DNA from: Verrucomicrobiota bacterium
GTDB lineage: Bacteria; Verrucomicrobiota; Verrucomicrobiia; Limisphaerales; J093
Direction: 5' to 3'
Assembly (NCBI GenBank): GCA_027493615.1
Contig: JAOSKK010000023.1
Location: forward strand, 186,001-250,000
Length of the DNA stretch: 64,000 nucleotides
Part shown: positions 19,460 through 32,534 of the stretch, piece by piece
Layout: the number at the start of each line of letters is the position of its first letter
How positions within the stretch are numbered: the first letter of the stretch is position 1
Made by a program: the position numbers and the translations under genes
The notes under the pieces: model-generated
What the model was told of the DNA's origin: nothing
Seen by the model: only the letters and a program-made list of their open reading frames with translations
Databases searched by the model: none

Positions 19460-22024
19460 GACGGATCGCGCTTGAGCGGCCGCTACTCGAGGGTTGGCAG
19501 GGGCACCTCGCCGCGTGAGCTGCGCCTCGCCGCCCTCCTTTTCGTACACGCCGTAGAACAGGGAACAGGAATCGAGCCACAAGGTCAGCCGCGCCCAATC
19601 CGCCGGCGACAGGCAAACTCCGTGATGCCCCTCAGCCAGCAGCGCGTACAGCCGGGACGCGCGCGCCCCGAACTCGCCCGGCGTCGTCCGGTACCATTTC
19701 GGGTCGTTCCAGTCGCGTCCGCCGTAGCTGTAAAAGCCGAACTGCGGCGCCAGGCTCACGTACGACGCGTAATAGGTCGTGGGCACGTCCATCCCACCCC
19801 CGCCCCCGGTGCAAGACCCGGGTTGCCGCCAGCGACGGCGCTTTCTCCGCCTCGCGCGTGTGGCAGTGCACGCAGTGACGTTCCAGCACCGGTTGGACCA
19901 GGCGCGGGTAGCTGAAGGGGTTGGCACCGTCCAGGGCGAAGTCGAGTCGCGACGGCGGCCGGCGCAGGGCCAGGGTGTGCCGGGGCCCGGCAACGGAGCG
20001 GCCGCCTTCGGCTCGTGACAGCCCAGGCAGGTGGCCCGTTCGCCGGGCTGAAACTGGGTGGCCGACCGCATCGAGGTGACCGCCAGCCCCGCTTCGTCCA
20101 GGGCTTGGAAAAAAGTTCCTTGCGGGCGGGCACGACAAAGTGGGCGCTGCCATCCGCTTCAACCGGCACCTCGCCGAGGACCGCCCGGGCAAGGTTCACC
20201 GAGTCGTTGCCCTGCGGGATCTGGAGGCCGGTGTTGTGGGCCACGGCCGCCGAAGCCACGGACAAGGGCAGGATCTGGTAAACCCGCAGCGCCTTGATCC
20301 GTGTGCCGGCCGGCCAGGGTTGCCGGCTCCGATAGACGTCCATGACCGCCACCGTGGCTTCGGCCGGTTCGTCCGCCGCGAGCCGCTCGGACTGGTCGGG
20401 GATCACCGGCGGCGTGGGACGGGCGCGCAACGGCACGGGGCTGTGGCAACCGATGTCGGGGTCGCGGTAGATCAGTTCGCGGTTGCCGAAGCTGTCCAAC
20501 AAGTAAAGCCCGTAGGCCCCTTTGGGCCCCGCGTCGGCCAGTCGTTGGGCGGGGTCATAGACACAAAGATAGTAATGCTCGCTCAGCGCCCAGGCTTCGC
20601 CGTACGCCTCGACCCCGCCCTGGGTTTCGGGGAAGTCCACGTCCGGGGTCAGGCGCCGGACCGGTCCCATCCCATCGTCGTCGGGAAGCCGCGGGTCCAC
20701 GACCACCAGAGAGCCGAAGGCCTGACCGTGGTGCGGGGCGCCGGTGGCCACAAACCGCCTCGATTCGGGGATGGGACGAACATTAAGCTCCATGTCGGGC
20801 CGGGCGCTGCGGAAGGCGTAGTTGCCATGGACCGCGCGGGGGTCGCGGCCATCGGGGGACATGAGCCACGGGGTATGGGCCACCACGCCGTGGCGATCGA
20901 CGTAATCCCACCGCGTGTAGACGATCTGGCCGTCGTGCGTGACGCCGGGATGCCACTCGTTGGTCTCGTGGAAACTCAGACACCGGATGTCGCTGCCGTC
21001 AGCGGCCATGTCGTAAACCGTGTAGGTGGGGCAGACCCGGCCGCAGCGGAGATAGCCGCCGCGCCGCTCGCTGATGAAGGCGATGCGACCGTTGGGCAGC
21101 CAGCAGGGGTCGAAGTCGTTCCAGGTGCCGTCGGTAAGCTGGGTCAGGCCCAACCCGTCCCGGTTGACGCGGAAGATGTGGTAGCAGCGGCCCTCGGCCC
21201 AGTGCCCGCGCGTGGGGTCTGTATGGGCGCGGTGCTGCCGGTCGCCCTGGCATTCGACATAGGCGAAGAGCACCGTCTGGCCATCGTAGGAGAGGGCCGG
21301 CGACAGGAACGAACCGCCTTCGGTCTCTTCGCCAGCGAGGTTGCCCATGCCGTCGTAGTGCAGGTCCCAGTGGCGGCGCGGACCGCCGGTGAGCCGCTGG
21401 CCCGCGAGACGTCCGTTCCGGCAGACGGAATTCTCGAGGAGATCGCGCAAGCGCAGGTCCGGGCCCCAGAGTCCCTCGAGCACATACACCCCCGCCGCCG
21501 GGGCGGGCCGCCAGGCCGTAGTACTGATCGCACATGTGATCCATCAAGGCTCGATGCCGCTTGATGAACAGGAGTTCCTGGAAGTTGAGGAGCGGATTGC
21601 TGAAAGCGATGCGGCGACGCAACGCGCACGCGGCGTTGAACAACTCGCGGCGCCCCGGGCCGTCCTCGACCGGCATCGCGCGGGCCGCATGTTCCAAGGC
21701 GGCGAGCGCTTCGGCGAGCGCGCGGAGGGGTTCGGAGTCCGCCCCTCGGCGTAGATCCGCAAGGAGCACGCCGGTCCGACGCAGCACCACGTCGAGAGGG
21801 TCGCGGTCGGCGGGATCGAGCAAGGCTGCGGGATGGAACGTCTGCGAAGCAATTCGCTCGAATCGCACCCGGTTGGTCAGGTCCAGCGTCAGGGTCTGAA
21901 ACTCGCGTTGCCACTCGGCCGTGAGGTCCAGCCCGACCGGTTCGGCGCAGCGGACGTCGGCCCCGAAGGCCGGCGCCAAGCACAGTGCAACCAGCCAGGC
22001 CGGGGCGATGCGTCGCAGGTTCAT
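19439..22024 (-). CDS. HzsA-like exported protein with beta-propeller and two CXXCH haem motifs (four frameshifts)
   Basis: Exported protein of about 860 residues related to the hydrazine synthase alpha-subunit family common in planctomycetes and verrucomicrobia. A signal peptide starts at 22024 (MNLRRIAPAWLVALCLAPAF). The middle has TolB/PD40-like propeller strands (DGQTVLFAYVECQ, WLPNGRIAFISERRGG). The C-terminus has two c-type haem sites, CLGCH and CVHCH, then YGGRDWNDPKWYR. Shifts needed: C5 at 21489-21493 (extra), A6 at 20109-20114 (one missing), near 19982-19988, and in the C-runs at 19797-19807. The haem sites imply periplasmic location. The frame ends at 19439 inside repeat IR3. Hydrazine chemistry is not implied. 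Confidence 0.75.
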
Positions 22025-22158
22025 GGGCCAGAAGCATCCCGCATCCGTTGGTGTCCGGCCAGCCGAAGTTTGCATGAACTGTGGAGAATTCAGGGGCAGT
22101 TGACTCGCGCGCGGCTCTGGGAAAGGATTGCCGAGACGGGAGCCACCGCCCTGCTGAC

Positions 22159-23519
22159 ATGAATACGCAGCCCCACGGCTTGTTCGGTGTCGTTGAAGGT
22201 TTCTACGGCAAGCCGTGGAATGCCGGTCAGCGCCGCACGTTGTTTGAATGGCTCGCGGGCGGGGGCTCAATGCGTATTTGTACGCGCCCAAGGACGACGC
22301 CAAACACCGCGCGCAGTGGCGGGAGCGCTACGACCCGCCCGAGATGGCCGAGCTGCAGGCGTTGGTGCACGCGAGTCAGAGCCGGGGTGTGCGGTTCGTG
22401 TACGCCCTTTCTCCTGGCCTCGATCTGCGGTTCACCGACGCCGCGGATGTGGGGGCGATCGAGGCCAAGCTGCGGCAGGTGCACGGCCTCGGCGTTCAGG
22501 ATTTCGCCGTCCTGTTTGATGACATCAACCCCGACCTGAGCGCGGCAGACCGGGAGCGGTTCGGCACGCCAGCCTCCGCGCAGGCCTTCCTCGGCAACAC
22601 GATCCTGCGCTGGGCCCGGAGCTGGGACCCGCGCGCCCGGGTGCTGTTCTGTCCCACGGAATATTGCGGGCGGTTCGCCACGCCGTCGGTGGCGGACTCG
22701 CCCTACCTGCGGACGTTGGGCGAACAGCTTGACACGGACGTGGACGTCCTCTGGACCGGACCCGAGATCATCTCCGAAGAGATCCCGGTAGCCTCGATCC
22801 GCGAGCTGCGGTCCGTGCTCCGCCGCAAACCGCTGTTGTGGGACAACCTGCACGCAAACGATTACGACATGCGCCGGCTGTACCTGGGGCCCTATGCCGG
22901 GCGGCCCGGGGCATTGCGCGACGAGCTGGCGGGCATCCTCCTGAATCCGAACGGCCAGCTCGAAGCGAATTTCGTTCCGTTGCACACCCTGGCGGCTTAC
23001 GTGCGGAACGGCGACCACTACCATCCGAGGCAAGCCTTCCAGGAGGCGCTGGCCGCCTGGCTGCCGCAGTTCCGCAGCCGCGGCGCCCGGCCCTTCACCC
23101 TCGACGATCTGCAACTGATGGCCGACCTGTTCCATCTGCCCACCGAACACGGCGATCGCGCGGTGCGTTACCTCGACGACCTCCGGGTGATCCTCCACAC
23201 GCCGGCGAACAGTTGGGGCGAGGTGGCGGCGCGGGTTGAGCAGACCACGCGCGCGATCATCGCCCTGTACGACAAGGCCACCGAGCTCGCCGACCGGCCC
23301 CTCCTGCATGCCCTCTATGCCCATCTCTGGGAGGTGAAGGAGAACGCCCTGCTCGTCGGCGAATGGGCGCAATGGCGGCAGAAACACCCGGAAGCAACCG
23401 TCCCCTTCACCTCGCCCGGGTTCCGCCCGCGCATCTATCGGGGTGGCTTCACCGCGGCCCTCGAGCGACTCCTGCCCATGGACGAACAAGGCCGATTCCT
23501 GCCGGGGAGGCCGGCGTGA
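22159..23519 (+). CDS. Beta-N-acetylglucosaminidase, GH84-like (one frameshift)
   Basis: Glycosidase of the NAGidase/O-GlcNAcase family, which releases beta-linked N-acetylglucosamine. The N-terminal signature [11 protein letters not shown] is at residue 10 and the catalytic Asp pair is in [24 protein letters not shown] and [12 protein letters not shown] follow as in GH84. One G is missing in the G5 run at 22261-22265; the repair gives [17 protein letters not shown]. No signal peptide is evident, so it may be cytosolic and act on imported GlcNAc compounds. Its TGA overlaps the GTG start of lptB. Confidence 0.88.
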
Positions 23520-24326
23520 AGACGTCGAGCGCACGGTCGCTGTCCCCGCCCCCGTCGTCGCCGGCGACCGTGACGGCCGCCCCGGCAGAATGCGGAGCGG
23601 TTTCGCCGCTGCTGGTGGCGTCGCACCTGATCAAGGAGTACCGCAAGCGGCGCGTGGTGAATGATGTCACGATCCACGTGCGGGCGGGCGAGATCGTGGG
23701 GCTGCTGGGGCCCAACGGGGCGGGGAAGACGACGACCTTCAACATCATCGTGGGCGTCGTGCGGCCGGACGCGGGCGAGGTGCGGTTCGGAAGGGAAGTC
23801 CATTGACCGGCTGGCGATGCATCAGCGGGCGCGGTTGGGTCTGGGGTACCTCACGCAGGAACCGTCGGTCTTCCGCAAGCTCACCGTCGAGCAGAACCTG
23901 CTGGCCATCCTCGAGACCTGCCGGATGAAGCGCGAGGAGCGGCAACTGCGGCTCAAGTACCTGCTGGACGAGCTGGAGTTGGCGCCGTTGGCCCGCAGCA
24001 AAGCCTATCAGCTCAGCGGCGGGGAGAAGCGCCGGCTCGAGATCACCCGCGCCCTCATCACCAGCCCCAAGCTGATGCTGCTGGACGAGCCGTTCAGCGG
24101 GATCGACCCGATTGCGGTGTACGAGGTCCAGAAGATCGTGCGGCGTCTGCGGGAACGCGGCCTGGGCATCCTCATCACCGACCATAACGTCCGGGAGACC
24201 CTCAAACTGGTCGATCGGGCCTACGTGATCCACAAGGGCGAGGTGTTGTGCGAGGGCTCCGCCGAGTTCCTGGTCAACGATCCCCGCGCCCGCGAGATCT
24301 ACCTCGGACCGGAGTTCAACCTATGA
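23516..24326 (+). CDS. lptB: LPS export ABC transporter ATP-binding protein (one frameshift)
   Basis: ATPase that powers lipopolysaccharide transport together with LptFG and LptC. Walker A is [13 protein letters not shown], the ABC signature [13 protein letters not shown], Walker [14 protein letters not shown], and the switch histidine lies in ITDHNVRET, all close to LptB. The first frame ends soon after Walker A; removing one G near 23789-23791 gives [12 protein letters not shown] and continues to 24326. The GTG start at 23516 overlaps the GH84 stop and adds a Ser/Pro-rich leader of some 30 residues before [12 protein letters not shown]; an internal start is possible. hprK overlaps its stop by 4 bp, a common lptB-hprK pairing. 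Confidence 0.93.
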
Positions 24327-25282
24327 AAGCCGCCGCTTCCCTGACGGTCGACAGGTTCTTCGCCGCCTGCCCGCGTGAACTCGGGCTCCGGGTCATCGCC
24401 GGCAAGGCGGGGCTGTACCGGCGGATCCGCGAGCCGGCGGTGAACCGGCCGGGCTTGATGCTCGCCGGGTTCAGCCGTTACTTCGCCGAGCACCGTGTCC
24501 AGGTGATTGGGAATGCGGAGATGACCTATCTGGCCTCGTTGGGCCCGGCGGAGCGCGCGGCGCGGTATGCCAGCCTTTTCGCCACCCGCATCCCCTGTGT
24601 CGGATTCTGCCGCGGCTACGAGCCGGACGCGGAGTTTCTGGAACGGGCGGAGAAGGCCGGCGTGCCGGTGTTCCGGTGCCCGCACAACACGATGCGTTTC
24701 ATCAACGAGGCGACCATGGTGTTGCAGGAGTTGTCCGAGCCCACCGAGCTGGTCATGGGCAGCATGGTGGACATCCTGGGCATCGGCGTGCTCATCACGG
24801 GTGATCCCGGCATCGGAAAAAGCGAGTGCGCCGTGGGCCTGATCGAGCGGGGCTACAGCCTGGTCGCCGACGATGCCACCCTGATTCGCCGGCAGGCGAA
24901 GCGCGAGCTCATCGCCACCGCACCGCCGGCCGGCCGCAATTACATGGAGGTGCGCGGCATCGGGCTGGTGAACGTCCTGGCCATGTTCGGCGTGAAGGGG
25001 GTGCGCACCGAGAAGCGACTCGACCTGGTCGTGAAGCTGCAACGTTGGAATCCCCAGGACGAGATCGAGCGCGTGGGCGCGGAACTTCCCACCATGAAGA
25101 TCCTCACCATCAACGTCCCCTACGTCACCATCCCGGTCTGTCCGGGCCGCGACATTGCCCGTCTCGTGGAGGTGGCCGCTTTCCACATGAAACTCCGGAT
25201 CCAGGGCTACAACCCGGCCGAGGACTTCAACCAGGCCCTCATCGCCGGGATGAGCCCGCACAAAGCGACCCGGCTGTCCTGA
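24323..25282 (+). CDS. hprK: HPr kinase/phosphorylase
   Basis: Bifunctional enzyme that phosphorylates and dephosphorylates a serine of HPr or an HPr-like protein, linking carbon status to regulation. It has 319 residues with an intact frame. Walker A is GDPGIGKSE at about 160-168, the catalytic aspartates are in LVADDA (182-186), and the HPr kinase signature is MEVRGIGLVNV at 208-218. The His-Gly normally just before the nucleotide-binding strand is Met-Gly here (LVMGSMVDI). The ATG overlaps the lptB stop (ATGA), so translation is probably coupled. No HPr gene is in the window. Confidence 0.92.
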   Translation: MKAAASLTVDRFFAACPRELGLRVIAGKAGLYRRIREPAVNRPGLMLAGFSRYFAEHRVQVIGNAEMTYLASLGPAERAARYASLFATRIPCVGFCRGYEPDAEFLERAEKAGVPVFRCPHNTMRFINEATMVLQELSEPTELVMGSMVDILGIGVLITGDPGIGKSECAVGLIERGYSLVADDATLIRRQAKRELIATAPPAGRNYMEVRGIGLVNVLAMFGVKGVRTEKRLDLVVKLQRWNPQDEIERVGAELPTMKILTINVPYVTIPVCPGRDIARLVEVAAFHMKLRIQGYNPAEDFNQALIAGMSPHKATRLS

Positions 25283-25344
25283 CCGGCGAGCCTGCGGTCC
25301 ACGAGCCTGCGTACTTCCAACTCGGCATGAAGCGGCGACCGACT

Positions 25345-25433
25345 GTAGGCGCCGACGTGAGGAGGCGACGGGTGCTGGAGGAGGCGAACGCAACCGCTCC
25401 CGGCTCGCGACGTCTCCTCACGTCGGCGCCTAC
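25345..25433. repeat. IR4 inverted repeat
   Basis: Left arm 25345-25367 begins GTAGGCGCCGACGTGAGGAG; right arm 25411-25433 is its near-perfect reverse complement, with a loop of about 43 nt. It fills the gap between the convergent hprK and 25477-25972 genes and may end both transcripts. One arm occurs again at 15428-15450. Confidence 0.75.
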
Positions 25434-25476
25434 AACGGAAGCCAGGGCCGCAGGTCAGAGGCGCGGCCCGGAGCGG

Positions 25477-25972
25477 TCAGCGGAGGCTGTCCGGCACGGG
25501 TTTGGCAGGTCGCCGCTGTTTCCCCTCCGGCTTGGTCTTGAACAGCCGGATGGAGAACAGCGTGACACCTTCGACCCGGCCCGTGGTCGGATGCACCGAG
25601 AGGTTGCGGGTGCCGTCGCCATACAAGGCCGGGGCCAGCGGGTTGAGCAACTGCAGCGGCTGGTCCATGGCCATGGCATCTCCGATCAAACCGCCCAGTC
25701 GCACGCTCGTTGTGGGCACCGGCGGCGTCGGCTCAAGCGGAATGAGGGTGGGCATCGGCAACCGCGCGGCCTCCGTCGCTTCCCCCCGCCTCGAAGGCAG
25801 CCGGGACGGGCAGCGGCAAGGGCAGCGGCAAGGGCAGCGGTGGCAGCGCGTTGGTGGCGGTGTTGCCGGTGGTGTTGCTGGTGGTGTTGGTGACCTGCGC
25901 CCACGCGGCCAGCGTCCCGGAGCACGCGCACGCGGCCAGCAACATTCCCAGCAATCGTCGGCTCAGGTTCAT
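25477..25972 (-). CDS. Small secreted protein of unknown function with a Leu-Pro repeat (one frameshift)
   Basis: Not recognised. The N-terminus is a signal peptide (MNLSRRLLGMLLAACACSGT, ending AWA), then a Thr/Asn-rich stretch and PPLPLPLPLPLPVP, encoded by a 12-nt tandem repeat near 25805-25845. One extra base in the C6 run at 25782-25787 splits the frame. The repaired protein has about 165 residues and continues LPMPTLIPLEPTPPVP to an end rich in Lys and Arg (KTKPEGKQRRPAKPV). The segment NLSVHPTTGRVEGVTLFSIR may be a short beta domain. It starts 4 bp after the aldo/keto reductase stop, so the two are probably co-expressed. Confidence 0.55.
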
Positions 25973-25976
25973 GGCA

Positions 25977-27031
25977 TCAAGCGTACAAGGTTTCGCCGCC
26001 TTCATGCGGGCTGCCCGGATGGAACGGGCCCACGCGATGGCCGGCCTGCGCTTTCTCCACCGCATCCTCCTCCCGTTTGAACAGGGACAGGCTCTTCGCT
26101 GCGCGATCGCGAAGTTCCGCCACCTCCGCCTCGGTGGCGGGCGCGTAGGCCTTGGCGGCCGCGACGGATTTCTCGAACAGATCCACGAACGAGGGCGGGA
26201 TGCCGGTGATGACCGGGTCAAGCGACAGCGTGAACCGGAGGGCGAGGCGGAGTTCCTCGGGCGTTTCCATGGACGGATACCACCACTCGCGCTGGCGTTT
26301 CGCCCCCGGCGCCCAGGCGCCGGCGGAGGTCGGCTTGATGGCCAACACCACCGCGCCCTGTTCCTTGGCCAGCGCCAGGATCGGCTTGCCGAAGTCGATG
26401 GTGAAGTACTCGACGAAGTTGATGGGGAACATCACCGTGTCGAAACGAAAGCCCTTCATCAGCTCGAGCGCGCCCTTGGTGGTGTGGGCTGAGAACCCGA
26501 GCCACTTCACTTTGCCCTCTTCCTGGCCTTCAGGAAGGTCTCAAGGGCGCCGCCGGGGCCGAGGGCTTGCTTCACCTCCGCCGGCGTACGGATGTGATGC
26601 ATCTGGTAGAGGTCGAAGTGGTCGGTCTTGAGCCGTTGCAGCGATCGTTCGAGCTCCTCCCGCGCTCCCTCGGCATCACGCATCTTGGTCTTGCACGAGA
26701 GGAAGACCTTGTCGCGCCAACCGGCGAGGGCGGGGCCCATCTTGACCTCCGCATCGCCGTAGGCAGGGGCGACGTCGAAATAGTTGCACCCCAGATCGTA
26801 GGCCCGGCGCATGGCGGTGTTGCTTTCCTCCTGCGACAGGCGGGATAAGGCGAGACCCGGGAACCCGATGATCGAGATCTCAGCGCCTGTACGGCCCAGG
26901 ACCCGCCGGGGCAGGCCGCTCGGATGGGGAAGGATCCGGCGCGCCGCTTCGTCACCGAACATCTCGTACCAGTTCCCCGCCGCCACGCCGGCGGCACCGC
27001 TCACGGCCTTGAGAAAAGTCCTGCGTTTCAT
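25977..27031 (-). CDS. Exported aldo/keto reductase (one frameshift)
   Basis: Aldo/keto reductase with an N-terminal leader MKRRTFLKAVSGAAGVAAGN, a Tat-like signal. The catalytic tetrad is visible: Asp and Tyr in NYFDVAPAYGDAE, Lys in FLSCKTKM and His in LYQMHHIRT. The frame breaks near 26515-26523 (coding strand around AGGAAGAGG); adding one base gives EEGKVKWLGFSAHTTKG, the expected next strand. The C-terminal half has FINFVEY-like (FPINFVEYF) and VVLAIKPTSAGAW segments. About 351 residues. This exported type is common in Verrucomicrobiota; substrate unknown. Confidence 0.85.
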
Positions 27032-27143
27032 GGTCTGCGGTCGTTGTCCGGCCCCCGCCCGGACGGCCCCACGACGGACCGGAGGGAGCGATGTCGGCAG
27101 GAAGTTAGCGCCACACCGGCAAAGGGCAACGGGCAAATGCGGG

Positions 27144-27176
27144 GAAGGGCGAAGGGCGAAGGGCGAAGGGCGAAGA
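27144..27176. repeat. 8-nt tandem repeat, GGCGAAGG type
   Basis: About four copies of the 8-nt unit GAAGGGCG lie in the 215-bp gap upstream of the aldo/keto reductase gene and downstream of ftsK. Apart from this and a short GGTCCCATGGTCC-like stretch after it, I see nothing in 27032-27246. Confidence 0.7.
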
Positions 27177-27246
27177 GTGATCGGTGGTCCCATGGTCCTT
27201 GGTCCCTAGTCAGCGCCCAGGTGGCAGGCCAGGCCGGGACCCCGCC

Positions 27247-29952
<2,706 letters not shown>

Positions 29953-30091
29953 GCCCGCAATCTAGGAACCCTTCGCGCGGGACTGCAATGCGGAAAAAGG
30001 GGACCCGCGCACAAGGGGACAGCCCAACCGACCCGCGGATGGACAGATCGGGTTTGCTTCCCGCCGCGGTCCCCGGGAGATTCGCGCCGGC

Positions 30092-31650
30092 GTGACGTTG
30101 ATCGTGGTGCACTATCACTTCCGGCCCGGCGGGATCCGCCGGGTCATCGAGTTGGCCACACCCGCCGTGGCCGCAGCCCTCCAGGCCCGGAAGGTCGTGC
30201 TCGCCACCGGGGAACCCGCCGATGCCCGGTGGGAACAGGGACTGCGGCAGTCGCTCGGCCCGCGCGAGTTCGCGTGGTTCATCGAACCCGCCTTTCATTA
30301 CCTGTCCGCCCAACCCAGCATGCCGTCGGACCTCGCCACCGCGGTCCGCCGAGGCTGCAATCGTCTCCTGGCCGGCTTCGAACCCCGCGAGGCCGTGGTC
30401 TGGGCGCACAATCTCAGTGTGGGCCGCAACCCCCTGCTCGCCCGCACCCTCGCCCGGACGTGTCAGACGCGCGGGCTGGCGTTCGTCTCACATCACCACG
30501 ACTGGTGGTTCGAGCAACGCTGGGCGCGCTGGCCGGAGATGCAACGCGCCGGCGTCCGCACCCTGCGCGCGGCGGCGGAGGCCGTGTTCGCCGTTGGGAC
30601 CTCGGTCCGGCACGCCGCGATCAATGGCGTCGATGCCCGCCTCCTGGCCGGGCATCTCGGCCGTGGCGCCGGCTGGCTGCCCAATCCCGCCAGCCTGGCC
30701 CCCGCCCCGCCGCCCGCCCGCGTCCAGGCGGCACGCGGCTGGCTCGCCCGCATCACGGGTCGGCAGGGCCCGGTCTGGGTGTTGCCGTGCCGCTTGCTGC
30801 GACGCAAGAACGTGGCGGAAGCCCTGCTCCTCACGCGCTGGTTGCGGCCCGAGTCCGTGCTGGTCACGACCGGTGACGTGAGTTCCACCGACGAAGTGAC
30901 GTACGCCCAACGCCTCGGCGAAGCCGCCGCCCAGGCCGGTTGGCCCCTGCGCCTCAGCGTCCTCGCGGGCGATGAACGCGACAAACCTTCCGTGCTGGAT
31001 CTGCTGGCGGCGAGCGAGTGTGTCCTGTTGACCTCGATCCTCGAGGGCTTCGGCCTGCCGTTCCTCGAAGCCGCCGCCGCCGGCCGGCCCTGATCGCGCG
31101 TCGACTGCCCAACATCGCCCCCGACCTCGCACGGTTTGGCTTCCGGTTTCCGCAGGCCTACGACGAAATCCGCGTCCCGACCGGCTTGTTTGATCTCCGC
31201 GCCGAACGGGAACGCCAGGCGCGCGGCTTTCACGCCTGGAAACGCCAGCTTCCGAGGATCTGCCATCGTTGGCTGGGTGAGCCGATGCTGCTGGCCGCCG
31301 GCCGCGAGGTGGCCACGGTCCCCTTCAGCCGGCTGACCTTGACTGCGCAACTCGAGGTGCTCGGGCAACCCGCCGAAGCCAGTTGGGCGGCCTGTCGTCC
31401 ATTCAATCGATTCCTGGATCATTGGCGCGAAGGTGCCGGCCGGCAGGCGCTCCAAGCCAGCCCCTGGCCGCGTCGCGCCGAAAGCTGGCTCGGCGCCCCG
31501 GCGTACGCGCGGCGTTTCCTCCGCCTGCTGCGTGGCCCGCCGGCGGGCCCGCGCAACCGCGAACGAGCCGTCGCCCTCCAGCAGGCCTTCCTGGCCGAAC
31601 GCCTCGGTCCCGATCACCTCTTCCCGCTCCTCTGGAACGGCGACTCATGA
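30092..31650 (+). CDS. Glycosyltransferase family 4-like protein (one frameshift)
   Basis: Cytosolic GT-B glycosyltransferase of about 519 residues. The N-terminal strand is LIVVHYHFRPGGIRRVIE; the nucleotide-sugar half has VWVLPCRLLRRKNVAEALLL and the GT4 motif EGFGLPFLEAAAAG. One C is missing in the run at 31088-31090; the repair continues GRPLIARRLPNIAPDLARFG. The GTG at 30092 is the only sensible start. The HAD gene overlaps its stop (ATGA at 31647-31650), and the next gene, convergent, encodes a GH13 sugar phosphorylase. That context suggests synthesis of a small glucoside, but donor and acceptor are not shown by sequence. Confidence 0.8.
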
Positions 31651-32534
31651 GCGTGCGCGCCGTCATCTTCGACGTGTACCAGACACTGCTCGAAGTCGGG
31701 CCTCCGCCCGACGACGCCGATGCCCGCTGGCGCGCGTTGTGGACCCGATTGCCCGGAAACACCCCGCCTCCCAGCCTTGCGGCGTTCACCGCCGATTGTG
31801 AAGCCGTGATCCGCCGCGAACATGCCCTCGCCCGGGAGCAGGGCGTCGCCTGGCCCGAAGTGTACTGGCCCGCCGTGACCGTCGCCGCTGCGCCGGCCTT
31901 GCGCGCCCTTGACCCATCCGTCCTGGACGACTGGCTCTTCGCCCATGCCCAACTCGTGCGCACCGTGCGGCTGGATCCGCACGCGGGAGACGTGCTCCGA
32001 CGCCTGGCGTCGACGGGCATCGCCCAGGGTATCGCCTCCAACGCCCAACCTTATACGTGGCGTGAGCTTGAGGATGCGTTGAGGACGGTCGGACTTGACG
32101 GCGCCTGCTTCGACCCCGCCCTCCGCTTCTGGTCGTTCGAGCAGGGGTTCAGCAAGCCCGATCCCCATGTCTTCCGCCTCCTCAGCGCCCGCCTCCGCGC
32201 GCGCGGCATTTCACCGGACGAGACGCTCATGGTGGGGGATCGGTTGGACAATGACGTCGCGCCGGCGCGCCGTGCGGGTTGGCAGGCCTGGCACCTGGGA
32301 CGAGCGGGCCCGGTAACCGTACCCGGCGGTTCCGGCGATGCTTGCTTGGCCTCCGCAGCCAGGCTCACGGTCCCTGAATCCGGAGAGTGCAGGCGGGACG
32401 ACCGCACCACAGGGTCAGGGGAAGTGTCTGGCACAAAGCCCGCCGAACTCGTTGGGGATTGGCAGGCACTCGACCGGTTTCTTGCCCGGGTGGTCGAGGG
32501 TTATCCGTTCGCAGCCAACCAGAGCACTTCGTAA
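31647..32534 (+). CDS. HAD-superfamily hydrolase (subfamily IA), C-terminus altered by a repeat
   Basis: Haloacid dehalogenase-like phosphatase of 295 residues. Motif I is VIFDVYQTL, in which the second Asp of the usual DxD is replaced by Tyr. Motif II is near GIASNA, the motif III lysine is in FSKPDPHVF, and motif IV is MVGDRLDNDV. The Asp-to-Tyr change is typical of dehalogenase-like rather than phosphatase members, so function is uncertain. After HLGRAGP the frame enters a REP1 repeat (32387-32411) coding CRRDDRTT, then returns to WQALDRFLARVV. Its 3' end overlaps the convergent phosphorylase gene by 34 bp. Coupled to the GT4 gene by ATGA. Confidence 0.78.
   Translation: MSVRAVIFDVYQTLLEVGPPPDDADARWRALWTRLPGNTPPPSLAAFTADCEAVIRREHALAREQGVAWPEVYWPAVTVAAAPALRALDPSVLDDWLFAHAQLVRTVRLDPHAGDVLRRLASTGIAQGIASNAQPYTWRELEDALRTVGLDGACFDPALRFWSFEQGFSKPDPHVFRLLSARLRARGISPDETLMVGDRLDNDVAPARRAGWQAWHLGRAGPVTVPGGSGDACLASAARLTVPESGECRRDDRTTGSGEVSGTKPAELVGDWQALDRFLARVVEGYPFAANQSTS
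32387..32411 (+). repeat. REP1 copy inside the HAD coding sequence
   Basis: GTGCAGGCGGGACGACCGCA followed by CCACA, a clear REP1 match, lies in frame in the HAD gene and contributes about eight residues between the phosphatase core and the last helix. Confidence 0.75.

Noticed and set aside
19439..22024. Hydrazine synthase subunit and an anammox organism
   Set aside because: No HzsB/C, hydrazine dehydrogenase or other anammox gene is present, and HzsA-like domains are common in non-anammox planctomycetes and verrucomicrobia.
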